Positions 63,109-64,000 of a stretch of DNA of 64,000 nucleotides are shown here, piece by piece. Source of the stretch: Hsuehochloa calcarea. Taxonomy: Eukaryota; Streptophyta; Magnoliopsida; Poales; Poaceae. The stretch is from assembly GCA_036346395.1 (NCBI GenBank), contig CM070599.1, forward strand, positions 13,879,232 to 13,943,231. Reading direction: 5' to 3'. Each line of letters begins with the position of its first letter. Position 1 is the stretch's first letter. The position numbers and the translations under genes were made by a program. Below the pieces are notes generated by a model. It had not been told where the DNA came from. It did no database searches and saw only the letters and a program-made list of their open reading frames with translations.

Positions 63109-63596
63109 GCTCGCATAGCTTCATTTCTCTCACCTTGGACAGAGTGTAGCAAGTCGGGGAAGGTACGCTCGTCTCAGATCGGTCTCTTTCGGTGCTAACT
63201 CGGTCCTTATGTTCATATCGACCAAGTCACGCCGCATGCGTTAACACCATCCTTTGTTTTACCACTAATGTTCAAAGAAGAGACCAATCAAGCTATCATA
63301 TACATTCTTCTCTCGTGCATGACGCCGATACAAAGGTGAACTTCTAAGTGCTCCCAATAAGGCAAGTCCCAAAAATTGACCGCTTCTTCCAGATGTTCTT
63401 CTCACGGGTTCTTAATTTACGCCCCTTCCCAAGCACAACATCGATATCCTTAACCATATCATAGACCTCTTTCCCACTAAAAGCCCTTGAAACCGAACCG
63501 CCCTCCTTATTTCCGTCGAATTGTTTCTTCATCTTGCGGTATGGGTGACTCGAAAGGAACCTACGGTGACGATATACACGGTTTTATGTGAGTTGT
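63109..63596 (-). pseudogene. Middle of the CACTA Tnp2 gene, frameshifted
   Basis: 63532-63344 has QFDGNKEGGSVSRAFSGKEV, then EKNIWKKRSIF. Past a frame change the residues LPYWEHLEVHLCIGVMHERR can be followed at ~63375-63315. This stretch links the transposase core to DUF4218 in the family. Confidence 0.7.
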
Positions 63597-64000
63597 TCAC
63601 CATACACTCTCCGTAGCATCTAAGCAAAGGCGATGTGCTTTGTCACCTTTTGTATCAAGCCCGACGGTTACCAAGGGCAGAAAATCATTGATGGTGCGTA
63701 ACAACATGGCTTGTAAAGTGAAGTTCTCTAGTTTGTACGCATCCCATACTGCACTCTTCGCTCCACAAAGGTCACAAGATCTTCCAAAGAATGGTGCTAG
63801 GTACACACCAATATCATTCCCAGGTTGCTTCGGCCCTTGGATAAGTAGTGACATCAAAATGTACTTCCGCTTCATACACAACCAAGGAGGAAGGTTGTAC
63901 ATACATAGATTCACGGCCAGTGCTATGTCACCGCTCATGTTACCGAAAGGATTCATTCCATCCGTACTCAACCCTAACCTTATGTTCCTCGGTTCCGCAC
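63597..64000 (-). pseudogene. Tnp2 transposase core (Transposase_21-like), running off the window
   Basis: On the minus strand the frame enters from the window edge with AEPRNIRLGLSTDGMNPFGN, followed by MYNLPPWLCMKRKYILMSLL and GPKQPGNDIGVYLAPFF. It continues with AVWDAYKLENFTLQAMLLRT and a degraded CPICEDDT-like end. The conserved DG(M)NPFGN block contains a predicted catalytic-region Asp. The N-terminus is beyond 64000. Confidence 0.86.

Larger units (their letters stand above)
57263..64000 (-). mobile_element. CACTA (En/Spm) element, left end and genes; right end outside the window
   Basis: The left terminus CACTACTACGGAACACGTC is followed by a subterminal hairpin array. Genes read on the minus strand: Tnp2 transposase (from beyond 64000 down to ~61860) with DUF4218 and DUF4216 parts, and a Transposase_24-like gene (about 61400-58357). 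The candidate 3-bp TSD TAT at 57260-57262 cannot be confirmed without the other end. A second GTAGTG end-like sequence at 57513-57518 closes the array. Frames have several breaks, so it is probably inactive. Confidence 0.8.

Overview
The window is a piece of a large, repeat-rich grass (Poaceae) nuclear genome. The evidence is a mix of families that co-occur in grasses: Sirevirus-type Ty1/copia elements, Tat-lineage and chromovirus Ty3/gypsy elements, a CACTA (En/Spm) element with Tnp2, DUF4218 and DUF4216 domains, a FAR1-like MULE relic and a 'gypsy type transposon' (Transposase_28) antisense gene. I cannot name the species. I see no convincing ordinary host gene, no tRNA or rRNA gene and no CRISPR; almost every base can be placed in a transposable element or its debris. 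Layout, left to right. (1) 1-13110, minus strand: a Ty3/gypsy element (G1) with pol at 929-4169, gag at 4194-5180, an untranslated leader and a primer-binding site at 6049-6060. Its long 5' LTR (6066-13110) is split by a short gypsy derivative at 7440-10470 that has two LTRs and a GTGCT target-site duplication (TSD). G1 appears to sit in the gag of the next element. (2) 13111-25064, plus strand: a badly decayed Tat-lineage Ty3/gypsy element with gag, PR, RT, RNase H, a second RNase H and integrase. A multi-exon gene on the opposite strand (about 19.7-23.5 kb) and a 3' LTR follow; the LTR carries an array of about ten palindromes. (3) 25065-51111: an exon of an unidentified plant transposon-associated protein, split by a Russian-doll insertion. 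A solo LTR (A, TSD CTAGT) holds a related solo LTR (B, TSD TCCAA). That holds Sirevirus 1 (27502-48577, TSD CTATT), which holds Sirevirus 2 (31816-41703, TSD CCATT). All four TSDs can be read by eye. (4) 51112-57262: a FAR1/MULE fragment, LTR fragments, a chromovirus 3' half (minus strand) and an LTR with little or no coding content. (5) 57263-64000, minus strand: a CACTA element running off the window, with a terminal 43-bp-period hairpin array, a Transposase_24-like multi-exon gene, tandem repeats, a second internal hairpin block and a Tnp2 gene. How the parts relate: nothing here forms a host pathway. The interest lies in insertion order, in how each family decays, and in cis structures that recur in unrelated families. 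Two Sirevirus LTRs, the Tat LTR and the CACTA end all carry dense short palindromes, each with a different core. Insertion order is fixed by nesting, and the LTR differences I could compare by eye agree: the inner Sirevirus looks younger than the outer. Boundaries given with TSDs are read directly; domain names come from motif recognition without database searches.
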